NCBI RefSeq assembly: GCF_024343735.1
Contig: NZ_RJUE01000064.1
Location: forward strand, 1 to 64,000
Direction of reading: 5' to 3'
Source of the DNA: Lacihabitans sp. CCS-44
GTDB taxonomy: Bacteria > Bacteroidota > Bacteroidia > Cytophagales > Spirosomataceae
Length of the DNA stretch: 64,000 nucleotides
In this document: positions 52,395 to 61,239 of the stretch, piece after piece
How the letters are laid out: each line of letters opens with the position of its first letter
Position numbering within the stretch: position 1 is the stretch's first letter
Notes under the pieces: generated by a model
The model's database searches: none
The model's input: only the letters and a program-made list of their open reading frames with translations
Told to the model about the DNA's origin: nothing
Translations under genes and position numbers: made by a program

Positions 52395-55300
52395 CTAAAA
52401 TGTATATCTCAGACCACATTGTCCTTGCCAACGCGAAGCAATCGGGTCAGACTGCCATGGTTTGGTACTTGGGTTGTTAAACTGAAAAGTTGGTTTTCCG
52501 TTGGTTTCGTTTACGTATGTGAGTAACTGATAACCCGAATTGGTGGTATTGGGCACAAAATACTGTTTGCCCCAATTTGGATTAATCACGTTCAGCAGAT
52601 TTATCAAATCGAAAGTAACTTCAATTTTCTGAGTTTTCTTCAAACCTATCTTATGCGAAATCCGCACGTCAAAATTATTGTTCCATGGAGTTCGACCTCC
52701 GTTGCGTTCGCTTACTTTTCCTTTTCTGCTGTTCAAATATTCATCTTGAGTAATGTAGGCATTAAATTGTTCGACTTGTTGAGCGGCGGTGGCTATTATA
52801 TTAGAATTTGCTTCTTTCAAATCTACAAATTGTAGTTCTAAAGCATTGGTTGGAATGTAAACCAAATCGTTTGTCGCTGAGCCATCTCTGTTATAATCTC
52901 CGGCATAAACATACGAAAAAGGCAAACCACTCACCACGGTGTATATTACTGAAATGGCAGAACTTTGCTTGTGTTTCCAATTGACCTGATAGTCAGTAAA
53001 AAGCGATAACTTATGCCTTATATCAAAGTTAGAATAGCTCAAACTTGGGTGGTTGACATCGGTAGTTTGGTTCCATTCCCAATTTGCCTGATGCGAAACC
53101 CTCACGCCATTCATGATGTCTCTAGATTGTCCATAATTATATGATGCTGAAGCATTTAATTTTTCAAAAAACTTTTTCTGAATGCTCGCCGTGAAATTAT
53201 ATCGATAACCTTTGTCGGTATTGGTCAGTAAAAACACACTGGTATATTTCGGATTTATTCTTTGAGCATCACCCGATCCTAAGTAAATATCACGGCTATC
53301 ATTGCCTGCAAACTGCTTCACATTTGGCTTAAGATTCAGGTTTTGATGAAGGACATCATAAATGTTTTTTGTAAAAAGAGCTTCCAAGGTTAGTAAAAAC
53401 CCATTCGGCAATTTAAAATCTATCCCAATATTTGAACGCCAAACTCTGGGTAACTTAAAATCGTTATCTATCAGATTAATCTCGCTTTTTACAGGCTGCA
53501 GTTCAGCCAACTTTTGAACATCTAAAGTCTGCTCAATCTTTGTAGTAGGACGAACGTCCAGATTACCAAATTGGCGACCATTGTAAAGGTAATTGTACGC
53601 AAACCAAGCAAATGGTACTCTTCCGGTAAAGATGCCGCTTCCTCCACGAACCTGAACTGTACGTGCCTCACCCAGCTGCCAATTAAAGCCAAGTCTAGGA
53701 CTTAAGACTATGTTGGAGGATATTTTATCAGAGTTAAACTGGCTAAATTCTGTTGTTAATGCAATATCACGAGTTAACTGGGTTTTGTCCGGAAAAATGC
53801 CCATTTCTAACCTTAGACCCGCAGAAACATTTAATCTATCAGTCACGTTGAATTCATCCTGAACGTAGAAATTCAGCAGCCATGCTCTAAAATCCGCAGA
53901 TGGATTTTGCTGATTAGAAGCTCTAGAATTATCTCCGAAATTATAAGTGCCACGAATTCGTGATGGGCGTTCCGCTAGAAAATTGTCTATGCTAGAATAT
54001 GCCCAGCGGCCATTCCAAGGCGTGACGAATGAGTAAAGAAAATGATAAAGTTCGTTGTGGGTACCGATAGTAAACGAATGTCTATTTTTATAAAAATTGA
54101 GGTTATCGGTAATTTCAATAGCATTTTGTTTCATGCCAAAAATGGCCGCTTCACGGTAAGTTCCAAGAAAAATAGTTCCAGCTGTTTTATAGGTAATTTC
54201 GGTATGCGGAAAAAGCGGCTCCGGCGTTTCTCGGGTGTCGTGAACTTGGCTGATTCCAACGGTAAGTTTATTGAACAACTGGTTTGAAATTCTGCTACTT
54301 AGCTCTGTAGCCAAACTATGACTTTTGCTGTTGTGCGTATAAGATTGGCTACCAAAATTCATCAAAGTTGGCCCGCGGGTAAGATTTTCGGCCATGGCAT
54401 CTACAAAATTGTAGCGAAGTATAAGTTTGTTTTTATCGTTGATGTTGGCATCAAACCTCAAAAAGGTTTTGAGATTTTTGGTATCTATTGAAAATTTATC
54501 AAAACTACCTGGGTCATAATTATATTCTTCTTTCAAAAAGTTAACGATTTTTTCCATGTCTGCTACCTCAAAAACAGACTGAGAACTACCTGCACCGAAA
54601 GTCACAGGCTCTTGGCGGGTAGAATATTCCACATTCCCAAAATAAAATATTCGATTCTTTTTGATAGCTCCACCTAAGCTCGCACCAAACTGATGATCAG
54701 AGAAGTCGAAAGGCTGCTTATTGCCATTTTCATTGGTTTTGGCAGTTATATATTTATTTTTTGCAAAAGAGTAAACCGTACCACTGGTTTGGTTTGTCCC
54801 ACTTTTTGTAATGGCATTGATACTACCGCCTGTAAAACTTCCGATGGTGACATCATAAGGAGCGAGATTGACTTGAATTTCTTCCAAAACATCTAAACTG
54901 ATGGGTTGTGTACGTGACAATGCACCAGGTGTACCCGAAGCTACAGAACCTCCCGCACCTACGGCGGGTTCCATAAAACCAAAGGCATCGTTGTGAGCTA
55001 TGCCATCTATACTTAGATTATTGTATCTAAAATTACTCCCAGCAAAGGAATTAAAATTACCCTGAGACATGGTTCGGGTTGCATCTTGAATACTTCTGTT
55101 TAGACTAGGTAATTTATCAAGATTTTTTAGATTGCTAGAAGTTCCTTTGCGTTTATCACTTATGAAATCATTGCTTTTGGATTTTACAACAACTTCATCT
55201 AGGCTATAAACTTCGTCTTTTAATATGAATGAAAAAGCTTTATTGGAGCCCAATTCTAGATAAATACCAGAGAGTGTGTCAGAGATTGAACCTACCGAAC

Positions 55301-55541
55301 TCACTATAATCTTGTAAGGGCCGCCGCTTTTGATGTTAGGCAAATTAAACCTTCCGTCTTCGCGAGCCATTGAGCTATACTGACTGCCAGTTGGTAAAAA
55401 AACAGCAAGAATATTGGCACCAAAAAGTGCCTCCTCGTTCTCAGACTTTACCTGACCATAGATATTGGAAGAGGTAATTTGAGAAAAAGCAGTAGCTGAA
55501 CACACTGCGAAGAGCAGCAGTGAAAATAGAGATTTCAACAT
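52395..55541 (-). CDS. TonB-dependent receptor, Oar-like
   Basis: This 1048-residue outer-membrane receptor has a signal peptide (ending TAFSQ). An N-terminal carboxypeptidase-regulatory-like domain (about 25-110) is followed by a plug (about 115-245, with IQDATRTMSQGNFN, FRYNNLSIDG, YDVTIGSFTGGSINAIT). The large beta barrel ends in WQGQCGLRYTF with the C-terminal aromatic. The plug segment GSINAITKSGTN is typical of the Oar/OmpA-related receptors of Bacteroidota and Myxococcota rather than SusC. The ligand is unknown. It lies 72 bases downstream of the arsM gene on the same strand, and read-through from the arsenosugar genes is possible. Confidence 0.93.
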   Translation of the reverse strand: MLKSLFSLLLFAVCSATAFSQITSSNIYGQVKSENEEALFGANILAVFLPTGSQYSSMAREDGRFNLPNIKSGGPYKIIVSSVGSISDTLSGIYLELGSNKAFSFILKDEVYSLDEVVVKSKSNDFISDKRKGTSSNLKNLDKLPSLNRSIQDATRTMSQGNFNSFAGSNFRYNNLSIDGIAHNDAFGFMEPAVGAGGSVASGTPGALSRTQPISLDVLEEIQVNLAPYDVTIGSFTGGSINAITKSGTNQTSGTVYSFAKNKYITAKTNENGNKQPFDFSDHQFGASLGGAIKKNRIFYFGNVEYSTRQEPVTFGAGSSQSVFEVADMEKIVNFLKEEYNYDPGSFDKFSIDTKNLKTFLRFDANINDKNKLILRYNFVDAMAENLTRGPTLMNFGSQSYTHNSKSHSLATELSSRISNQLFNKLTVGISQVHDTRETPEPLFPHTEITYKTAGTIFLGTYREAAIFGMKQNAIEITDNLNFYKNRHSFTIGTHNELYHFLYSFVTPWNGRWAYSSIDNFLAERPSRIRGTYNFGDNSRASNQQNPSADFRAWLLNFYVQDEFNVTDRLNVSAGLRLEMGIFPDKTQLTRDIALTTEFSQFNSDKISSNIVLSPRLGFNWQLGEARTVQVRGGSGIFTGRVPFAWFAYNYLYNGRQFGNLDVRPTTKIEQTLDVQKLAELQPVKSEINLIDNDFKLPRVWRSNIGIDFKLPNGFLLTLEALFTKNIYDVLHQNLNLKPNVKQFAGNDSRDIYLGSGDAQRINPKYTSVFLLTNTDKGYRYNFTASIQKKFFEKLNASASYNYGQSRDIMNGVRVSHQANWEWNQTTDVNHPSLSYSNFDIRHKLSLFTDYQVNWKHKQSSAISVIYTVVSGLPFSYVYAGDYNRDGSATNDLVYIPTNALELQFVDLKEANSNIIATAAQQVEQFNAYITQDEYLNSRKGKVSERNGGRTPWNNNFDVRISHKIGLKKTQKIEVTFDLINLLNVINPNWGKQYFVPNTTNSGYQLLTYVNETNGKPTFQFNNPSTKPWQSDPIASRWQGQCGLRYTF

Positions 55542-55613
55542 TTTCTTGCTATTAAATTATTGGCTTGCTTTTACCTTACTGAGCGATAAGCGATTAAAAT
55601 AACATATTGTTTA

Positions 55614-56585
55614 TCAACAACATCCACCGCCATCATAAAACCAAGTAGAGTCTGAAATATAAATATCATCTCTACCCAAAGCTTCAAGTGCCCCAGCTGT
55701 TTTGTCACACACGGCCAATGGCTGGTTGGTCAATAAAATATGCCCCTTGTGGTCGTCAAAACAGTCTTCGTTGCCATAATAGATGGCAGTTTTACCAGTA
55801 AATACACACGGTCCATCAGCAGGCATTGGGTCTTTTATGGCACAAACTTCTACTGATTCTATAAAAATCAAATCATCGGTTGGATAATGATTGGGCGAAA
55901 GTACTCTGTAGGCTCTTTTGGCTCGTACCTCTACGGTTCCAAAACCTACATCTGTTATCATTTTTATATAATCTTTCAAAGGAATAGAACCCGTCAGGCA
56001 CAAGGCACGCAAACGTTCGTCATTACGAAGTTCGTCAGACATTTCTTGCTCGCAAGTTGGATCAGACATCACCAAACGACCACGGGGTTTTAGCACTCTG
56101 TACATTTCCTCCAAGGCCAGCTTGAGGTCTTCGGCTTTGAAAATATTGAAAAGACAATTTTGGGCAGCAATGTCGATAGATTCGTCTTCAACCGGCAAAC
56201 TGAGAGCATTTCCTTTTCGGATATCTATAAAATCAGGCTTAAACCATTCGTTACTTGCTTCGGCTTCTTTCATGTTTTCTTTGCAAGCTGTTAGCATTTC
56301 ATCCACAATATCTACCCCAATAACTCCGCCTTTTTTTCTACTAAAATACGAAAACTGAAGCAACTCCATACCTCCTCCGATTCCAACATAAAGTATAGTA
56401 GGGTCGTTGACCAAGTCACGTGGATTTACGGTGCTTCCACAGCCATAATTCATTTCGAGCATGATTTTGGGCATCGTAAGACCCGGCAATGCCCAAACTG
56501 GGGTTGTGGTACAACATAGACCCACATCAGGTTTTTCGGCAGCTTGTTTATATACGTCGATCGTGGTTTCTAAGTAACTTTCCAT
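55614..56585 (-). CDS. arsM: Arsenosugar-type arsenite methyltransferase
   Basis: This 323-residue SAM-dependent methyltransferase methylates trivalent arsenic. The SAM site is LYVGIGGGMELLQFSYF with the acidic VIGVDIVDEML strand end. Arsenic-binding cysteines are likely in GLCCTTTP (residues 23-24), NYGCGSTV, NCLFNIF and the terminal GGGCC. The C-terminal extension (CVFTGKTAIYYG, CDKTAGALEAL) marks the variant linked to arsenosugar synthesis. arsS and a peroxidase-like gene lie just upstream on the same strand with gaps of 68 and 29 bases, supporting this assignment. Confidence 0.9.
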   Translation of the reverse strand: MESYLETTIDVYKQAAEKPDVGLCCTTTPVWALPGLTMPKIMLEMNYGCGSTVNPRDLVNDPTILYVGIGGGMELLQFSYFSRKKGGVIGVDIVDEMLTACKENMKEAEASNEWFKPDFIDIRKGNALSLPVEDESIDIAAQNCLFNIFKAEDLKLALEEMYRVLKPRGRLVMSDPTCEQEMSDELRNDERLRALCLTGSIPLKDYIKMITDVGFGTVEVRAKRAYRVLSPNHYPTDDLIFIESVEVCAIKDPMPADGPCVFTGKTAIYYGNEDCFDDHKGHILLTNQPLAVCDKTAGALEALGRDDIYISDSTWFYDGGGCC

Positions 56586-56653
56586 ATAATCGTTTGAGAG
56601 TAATTTTTTATAAAATATTTTAAAACAAATAATAACTATTTAGACAAAATCAA

Positions 56654-57715
56654 TCAGGCCACCTCGCCGCCACAAGAGCTACCAGCTCCAGCAGTACACC
56701 CATAGCAATGTTGATTAACAATAATGGAACGATTGCTCAATTCTTCAAAATCAAAGTCGCTGATGTGTTTTGATTTGGCATCTACTTTGAGTTCCAGCAT
56801 TTGATTGAAGTCACAATCGTAGAGATAGCCATCCCAACCGATGGAAAGTGTGTTGCGGCACATGACGTTTTCGGCTGCCACTGGATTATAAGCCTCCACA
56901 AGTTTGTCCATGTAAGAAGCGTAGTTGCCGCTAACTAACAGATAATCAAGATATCTACTGATTGGAATATTAGTAATGGCAAACAATGAATTGAAAACAA
57001 TTCCGAATTTTGTACTTAAAACCCTTTTGAATTCTTTTTCCAGACCAGCTTGACCAGCGGGTAAAAAGGCTCCAGCAGGATTGTAAACCAAGTTGAGTTT
57101 TAAATCTGAATCCTCTTTTCCATAACCCACTTCATTGAGCATGAGCAAGGCTTTTATTGAATCTTCAAAAACACCATCGCCACGCTGAGAGTCTGTTCTT
57201 GAGGCACTCGTAGCTGGAAGTGAAGAAACTACTTCTAGCCTATGTTTTCTGAAAAAATCGGGCAAATCGTGGTATTTTGGATTAGCGAGAATAATAGTAA
57301 GGTTGCACCGTACTATAATATTGATGTCTGCATCTACTTTTCTGATTTCTTCTATAAACCACCTGAAATTATTGTTCATTTCGGGAGCTCCACCCGTCAA
57401 ATCCAATGTCGAAAACTTATGTTTCGCCAAAACGTCAATGCATTGCTGCATAGTCTCTTGGGTCATAATTTCCTTTCTGTCTGGACCGGCATCTACATGA
57501 CAATGCTTACAAACCTGGTTACACATTTTGCCAACATTTATTTGGAATATATCCAGCTTTGTTGGTTTTAAAGGAAACAGAGATTGCTCCTTCAGTTTAT
57601 CCCTAAACAAAGATATTTTCTGACCGAGACGGTGCTCGTCGTTAAGTACTTTTAGCTGAAAAGCAGATTCTCCTAACTCGCTTTTTTGAGCTTTTAGTGA
57701 TTTTACTGGGTTCAT
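56654..57715 (-). CDS. arsS: Arsenosugar biosynthesis radical SAM protein
   Basis: ArsS (353 residues) is a radical SAM enzyme proposed to move the 5'-deoxyadenosyl group to dimethylated arsenic. The Fe-S cluster motif CxxxCxxC is at Cys 65, 69 and 72 (CNQVCKHC). The SAM-side segment is LDLTGGAPEMNNNFRW. The C-terminal auxiliary domain has CRNTLSIGWDGYLYDCDFNQML and a Cys-rich end (HCYGCTAGAGSSCGG). Some family members carry selenocysteine there; here the codons are Cys and no in-frame TGA occurs. Starts 29 bases after the peroxidase-like gene. Confidence 0.93.
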   Translation of the reverse strand: MNPVKSLKAQKSELGESAFQLKVLNDEHRLGQKISLFRDKLKEQSLFPLKPTKLDIFQINVGKMCNQVCKHCHVDAGPDRKEIMTQETMQQCIDVLAKHKFSTLDLTGGAPEMNNNFRWFIEEIRKVDADINIIVRCNLTIILANPKYHDLPDFFRKHRLEVVSSLPATSASRTDSQRGDGVFEDSIKALLMLNEVGYGKEDSDLKLNLVYNPAGAFLPAGQAGLEKEFKRVLSTKFGIVFNSLFAITNIPISRYLDYLLVSGNYASYMDKLVEAYNPVAAENVMCRNTLSIGWDGYLYDCDFNQMLELKVDAKSKHISDFDFEELSNRSIIVNQHCYGCTAGAGSSCGGEVA

Positions 57716-57744
57716 TTAAATTCCATCAATTAGGTAAAAGACAC

Positions 57745-58080
57745 TTACATAGTGACTTCTTTTGCTTTATTTATCATCTGTACACTGTGTACGAGTTTTA
57801 CACCCGCTGCCAAGGCCGCCGCCACATGCACAGCTTCCATCATTTCGTCTTGTGTGCAGCCTTTTTGTATAGTGTCTGTCGTGTAAGCATCTATACAATA
57901 CGGACACTGCATGGTGTGAGCTACTGCCAAGGCTATCAGTGACTTTTCTCTTTCGGTCAAGGCTCCATCTTTAAATGTTTCGCCGTAATATTTAAAGAAG
58001 TCTTTGGCCAAATCTTTTGCTCCAAATTCTCCGATTTTACCAAATTTTGGAAGGTCTTCTGAATTGTAATAACTGCTCAT
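57745..58080 (-). CDS. Arsenosugar-associated peroxidase-like (CMD) protein
   Basis: The ATG at 58080 gives 111 residues; an open frame further upstream runs into the next gene and is not real. It is a carboxymuconolactone decarboxylase/AhpD-like helical protein. The redox motif is HTMQCPYCIDAYT (CxxC with its His nearby) and the second helix pair is GCTQDEMMEAVHVAAALAAG. The start (YYNSEDLPKFGKIGEFG) is specific for the group found beside arsS. It may protect against or carry out a thiol-redox step during arsenic modification. First gene of the arsS-arsM transcript. Confidence 0.9.
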   Translation of the reverse strand: MSSYYNSEDLPKFGKIGEFGAKDLAKDFFKYYGETFKDGALTEREKSLIALAVAHTMQCPYCIDAYTTDTIQKGCTQDEMMEAVHVAAALAAGVKLVHSVQMINKAKEVTM

Positions 58081-58181
58081 CGATGTATTTTTTTTTATAA
58101 ATGAAAGATATACGCTTGAAAATATAAAACGGATTAAAAAGCAAAGAAAGAATTTAAAATCTATTTGAAATGTAATATAGC

Positions 58182-58568
58182 TTACATTAACACCATTTCG
58201 GCAAAAATCTTGTCGAGAGCTTCTTGAGGTTGTTGACAATAACCGGGATGAATTTCGGAAGCCTGAATAATCGTGCTTCGGCGTGCGGTTAGCCACCTGA
58301 ATCTTGAAGCCAAATCCTGACTACCAATCAAACCTGAATCTGGGGTACCTTGACATATTTTTTGGAAAGACAAAAGATGGCTTTCAACTTCTTCCAAATC
58401 CACTTTAGGAAATAAAGCCAAGATTCTACTGTTTTTTATTTGAAAAACAAAGTCGAGCGTTTTGAGGCTTTTGCAATACAAAACCACACCAATATTGATA
58501 TATTCGCCTCTTTCGACCCTCGGAACGAGCCTAATTACTGCATACTCATATAAGTGCCTTTCTTGCAT
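58182..58568 (-). CDS. DUF3037 protein
   Basis: This 128-residue protein shows the DUF3037 pattern: YEYAVIRLVPRVERGEYINIGVVLYC at the N-terminus, FPKVDLEEVESHL in the middle and FRWLTARRSTIIQASEIHPG near the end. Its biochemical role is unknown. It overlaps the upstream HipA-like kinase gene by 23 bases. DUF3037 next to a HipA-like kinase is a recurrent pairing, so it may be the partner protein or target-binding subunit. Confidence 0.9.
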   Translation of the reverse strand: MQERHLYEYAVIRLVPRVERGEYINIGVVLYCKSLKTLDFVFQIKNSRILALFPKVDLEEVESHLLSFQKICQGTPDSGLIGSQDLASRFRWLTARRSTIIQASEIHPGYCQQPQEALDKIFAEMVLM

Positions 58569-59316
58569 TTTCTATTTGAGTTTCAAAAATATGGGCGTTT
58601 TCTAATCTTTTAAGGAGAAAATCCATATACATTTTCTTGTTGGCTATTTCTCCCTCGCCAATCCAATTTTCAGGAATCAGATTTACTATTTCTTCCAAAA
58701 AATCTTTCGAAATCAAGGATTTTGATTGGGCGACTATTCGTTCTAAATCATTGGCTTTTGAAAGCAAAACATGGTCTTTTATTTGAACAAACGGCTTAAC
58801 TGCCTGCTCTTCCCAAGTTTCAGGATTATGGTGAAAATAAAGCGAAGCACCGTGGTCAATCACCCACAGTTTTTTGTTCCAAAATAGCATGTTGGTATTG
58901 CGGGCGGTACGATCAATGTTCATCAAGAATGCATCTAACCACACAATTTTAGAGGCCATTTCGGCATCAACTGTATTCACAACGGCATCAAAAGTAATAG
59001 AACCAGAAAGATAATGAAGTCCAAGATTCAATCCTGTGCTGAACTTTAGCAAATCTTGAATTTCTTCGTCAGGTTCGGTACGTCCAAAGCCTTCAGCGAG
59101 TTCGGCAAAGACCAATTCCGGCACCAAAAGCCCTAGCTTTCTAGCGATTTCTGCCCCAATCAAATCAGCAATCAATGCTTTTGTTCCTTGCCCGGCACCT
59201 CTAAATTTTAGCACATATAGAAATCCGTCATCCGCCTCCGCTATGGCAGGCAATGAACCTCCCTCGCGAAGAGGTGTTACGTATCTGGTGATATTTACGG
59301 TACGGATTTGTGACAT
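58546..59316 (-). CDS. HipA-like kinase
   Basis: This 256-residue protein is of the HipA-like (HipA_2) kinase group, shorter than E. coli HipA. It has the ATP-binding start (FLYVLKFRGAGQG with the P-loop-like Gly-rich turn). The catalytic Asp/Asn is in NIDRTARNTN (Asp 135, Asn 140), and the Mg-binding Asp is in VIDHG (154). HipA toxins phosphorylate glutamyl-tRNA synthetase, but this group is only distantly related. No HipB-like HTH antitoxin is next to it; instead the overlapping downstream gene encodes DUF3037. Confidence 0.88.
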   Translation of the reverse strand: MSQIRTVNITRYVTPLREGGSLPAIAEADDGFLYVLKFRGAGQGTKALIADLIGAEIARKLGLLVPELVFAELAEGFGRTEPDEEIQDLLKFSTGLNLGLHYLSGSITFDAVVNTVDAEMASKIVWLDAFLMNIDRTARNTNMLFWNKKLWVIDHGASLYFHHNPETWEEQAVKPFVQIKDHVLLSKANDLERIVAQSKSLISKDFLEEIVNLIPENWIGEGEIANKKMYMDFLLKRLENAHIFETQIENARKALI

Positions 59317-59321
59317 TTATT

Positions 59322-60371
59322 TCAAATTTTCACTCTACCCCAACCCAAGGTTTTCACCATCCAGTTAGGGAGTGGATTTTGAGTTTTACGTTTTTTAAGA
59401 TTGATATACCAGCCAATTTTTTTCAGAATTGGCACTTTGTGCGTTTCTACGAATTCTATCAGCGTGCCGTCAGGATCCTCTATATAAGTAAATCTACCAG
59501 CAGCATCGCCCATGTCGAAAGAATTGGCACTGTCTACCACAAACGGATAGCCATTTGATAGTAGTTTTTCACCCAACTTATCCATATTAAGGGCATCAAA
59601 ACAAAGGTGTATAAAACCCAAATCGCCCCAACTGCGACCTTCCATGATAGTTTTTCTGTCAGTTGTGTCAATTGCTTGAACCAACTCCAATTCAATATTT
59701 CCAAACAATCTTGAAAAAGCCCCTTCTGCTGATTGACCTTTTCTCAACAAAACCCTTCTAAACTGTTTATCTGCAGCACCTAATCCACCAAAATCCTCAA
59801 AGACTCCTGTTTTATCATAAACCAAATTGTCAATTCCAAGAATATCTTTGTAGAGCTTTAGGGCTTTATCAATGTCGCTTACACCCAAAATAACTCCCAA
59901 AACTCCACCAGTGTTCGATAGATTATTCAAAAACCATGAGTCGTCCTCTACCAACTGCAACTGATTACCATAATTGTCTTTCAACCAACCTGTTGGTTTA
60001 CTTTCTGGTGTTCTGAAAAGAGAAATTGGTGTTGATTTTGAAAAGGCCAGTAAATCTTGGCTTTTGATTTTTAGGGCAAAAATGCCCAAATCGCCCAGTT
60101 TTGGTTCGAAATCACAAGGAATGGGAAGCGGATTTTTCGACTCCCAAATTTCGGCTCCGCCACCGCCTGACATATTTACTGCAAGAATAGCCCGACGCTT
60201 TCTGATATTGCCGTTTGTATATCTGACCATCAATTTGGCATCAGCTATATCATCAAAAACTGGCACATCAAGCCCAAGATTTTTATTGTACCATTTAAAT
60301 GATTCGCCGGCATCTACTACACCAATACCTACTTGTTGTATACCAGAAATCAAGTTTTCGTTTTTAGACAT
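59322..60371 (-). CDS. Double-domain VOC (glyoxalase/dioxygenase-like) protein
   Basis: This 349-residue protein holds two vicinal-oxygen-chelate modules. The first (about 5-115) starts with ISGIQQVGIGVVDAGESFKWY and the second (about 155-275) with GVLGVILGVSDIDKALKLYKDIL. Metal ligands in the second may include His of GFIHLCFDAL and Glu of GTLIEFVETH. Such proteins are dioxygenases, glyoxalases or carbon-sulfur or carbon-halogen lyases; this one has no nearby pathway to fix the substrate. It lies 5 bases upstream of the HipA-like gene on the same strand. Confidence 0.88.
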   Translation of the reverse strand: MSKNENLISGIQQVGIGVVDAGESFKWYNKNLGLDVPVFDDIADAKLMVRYTNGNIRKRRAILAVNMSGGGGAEIWESKNPLPIPCDFEPKLGDLGIFALKIKSQDLLAFSKSTPISLFRTPESKPTGWLKDNYGNQLQLVEDDSWFLNNLSNTGGVLGVILGVSDIDKALKLYKDILGIDNLVYDKTGVFEDFGGLGAADKQFRRVLLRKGQSAEGAFSRLFGNIELELVQAIDTTDRKTIMEGRSWGDLGFIHLCFDALNMDKLGEKLLSNGYPFVVDSANSFDMGDAAGRFTYIEDPDGTLIEFVETHKVPILKKIGWYINLKKRKTQNPLPNWMVKTLGWGRVKI

Positions 60372-60478
60372 ATCGAGAAGATTATAATTTCGCCTAAAAA
60401 TAATAGATTAATCTGAGTTTTGGGTATTTCAGAAACCAGATAATAGAATTTGTAGATGCTTGGGAGTTTTTAGAACGT

Positions 60479-61177
60479 TTAATACTCTAAATTCAGGATT
60501 TGAGTATACTTATCCTTAATTTCATTTGGAGAATAGCCACCGTTGAAAAACATTCTCATGGCCATAAAATTAGCCCACTGAATTTTCCAAAATTTATTGT
60601 TTTCATATTTCCTGGCAGACACGATTACAGATTTCTTTATTATTCCAAACTTATACTTTCCTTTCGCTTTCCGCAAGAAATCATATTCTTCCATGATCAC
60701 AAATTTTTCGTCATAATGACCCAATTCATGAAAGACCGACTTCTTAACAAATAAGGTTTGATCTCCTCCTCTACACCAAAGAAAATGAAAACGAGTAAAA
60801 TAACTGTTGATTTTCAAAAGAAAATTAGAGGAATCAATGGTCGCTCTGTAACAACCTAAATCATAAGTTGAAAGCATATTTTGGATATCAGCAACATAAG
60901 TCTGAGGAAGCACAGTGTCTGCATGGACAAAAAAAAGCACCTCGCCTTTTGCAAGATTTGCTCCGTAGTTCATCTGACTTGCTCTGCTACAAAAGTTTGA
61001 TTTGATGTATTTAGCATCATTTTCCGGCAAAGCATCAACTAAATTATCTGAAGAATTTACAGAATCTATAACCAAAACCTCTACAATATCATCAGTTTTA
61101 CCATTCAAAATTGACGACATCAAGTGGTGAATAAGTTTGGATTCATTATAAGTCGGAATGATAATGCTGATGGTCAT
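60479..61177 (-). CDS. Glycosyltransferase, arsenosugar-associated type
   Basis: This 232-residue family-2 (GT-A) glycosyltransferase has TISIIIPTYNESKLI at the N-terminus and a nucleotide-sugar site with FVHADTVLP (DxD-like HAD). The segment SRASQMNYGANLAKGEVL before it is the diagnostic region of the glycosyltransferase group repeatedly linked to arsenosugar genes. GGDQTLFVKK and FVIMEEYDF complete the catalytic half. It is divergent from the NAD(P)HX enzyme and separated from arsM/arsS by three unrelated genes. Sugar donor and acceptor are inferred from context only. Confidence 0.88.
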   Translation of the reverse strand: MTISIIIPTYNESKLIHHLMSSILNGKTDDIVEVLVIDSVNSSDNLVDALPENDAKYIKSNFCSRASQMNYGANLAKGEVLFFVHADTVLPQTYVADIQNMLSTYDLGCYRATIDSSNFLLKINSYFTRFHFLWCRGGDQTLFVKKSVFHELGHYDEKFVIMEEYDFLRKAKGKYKFGIIKKSVIVSARKYENNKFWKIQWANFMAMRMFFNGGYSPNEIKDKYTQILNLEY

Positions 61178-61195
61178 CTTTACAGGAAAAATTTA

Positions 61196-61225
61196 TTGAA
61201 TGTAGCAACAATACTGCTATTTTTG
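61196..61225 (+). promoter_or_regulatory. Bacteroidota promoter (TTG-N19-TATTTTTG) of the NAD(P)HX enzyme
   Basis: TTG at 61196-61198 and TATTTTTG at 61218-61225 are separated by 19 bases, the best match to the -33/-7 consensus seen in the window. The ATG follows 14 bases later. Confidence 0.6.
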
Positions 61226-61239
61226 AAAAAAAAGATACA

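Noticed and set aside
56654-56720. Selenocysteine in the C-terminus of ArsS
   Set aside because: The Cys-rich end is coded by normal Cys codons without an in-frame TGA or a visible insertion element.
57000-57100. Repeat insertion in arsS giving the PAGQAG residues
   Set aside because: Protein length and flanking motifs are normal for ArsS, so no insert is needed to explain it.
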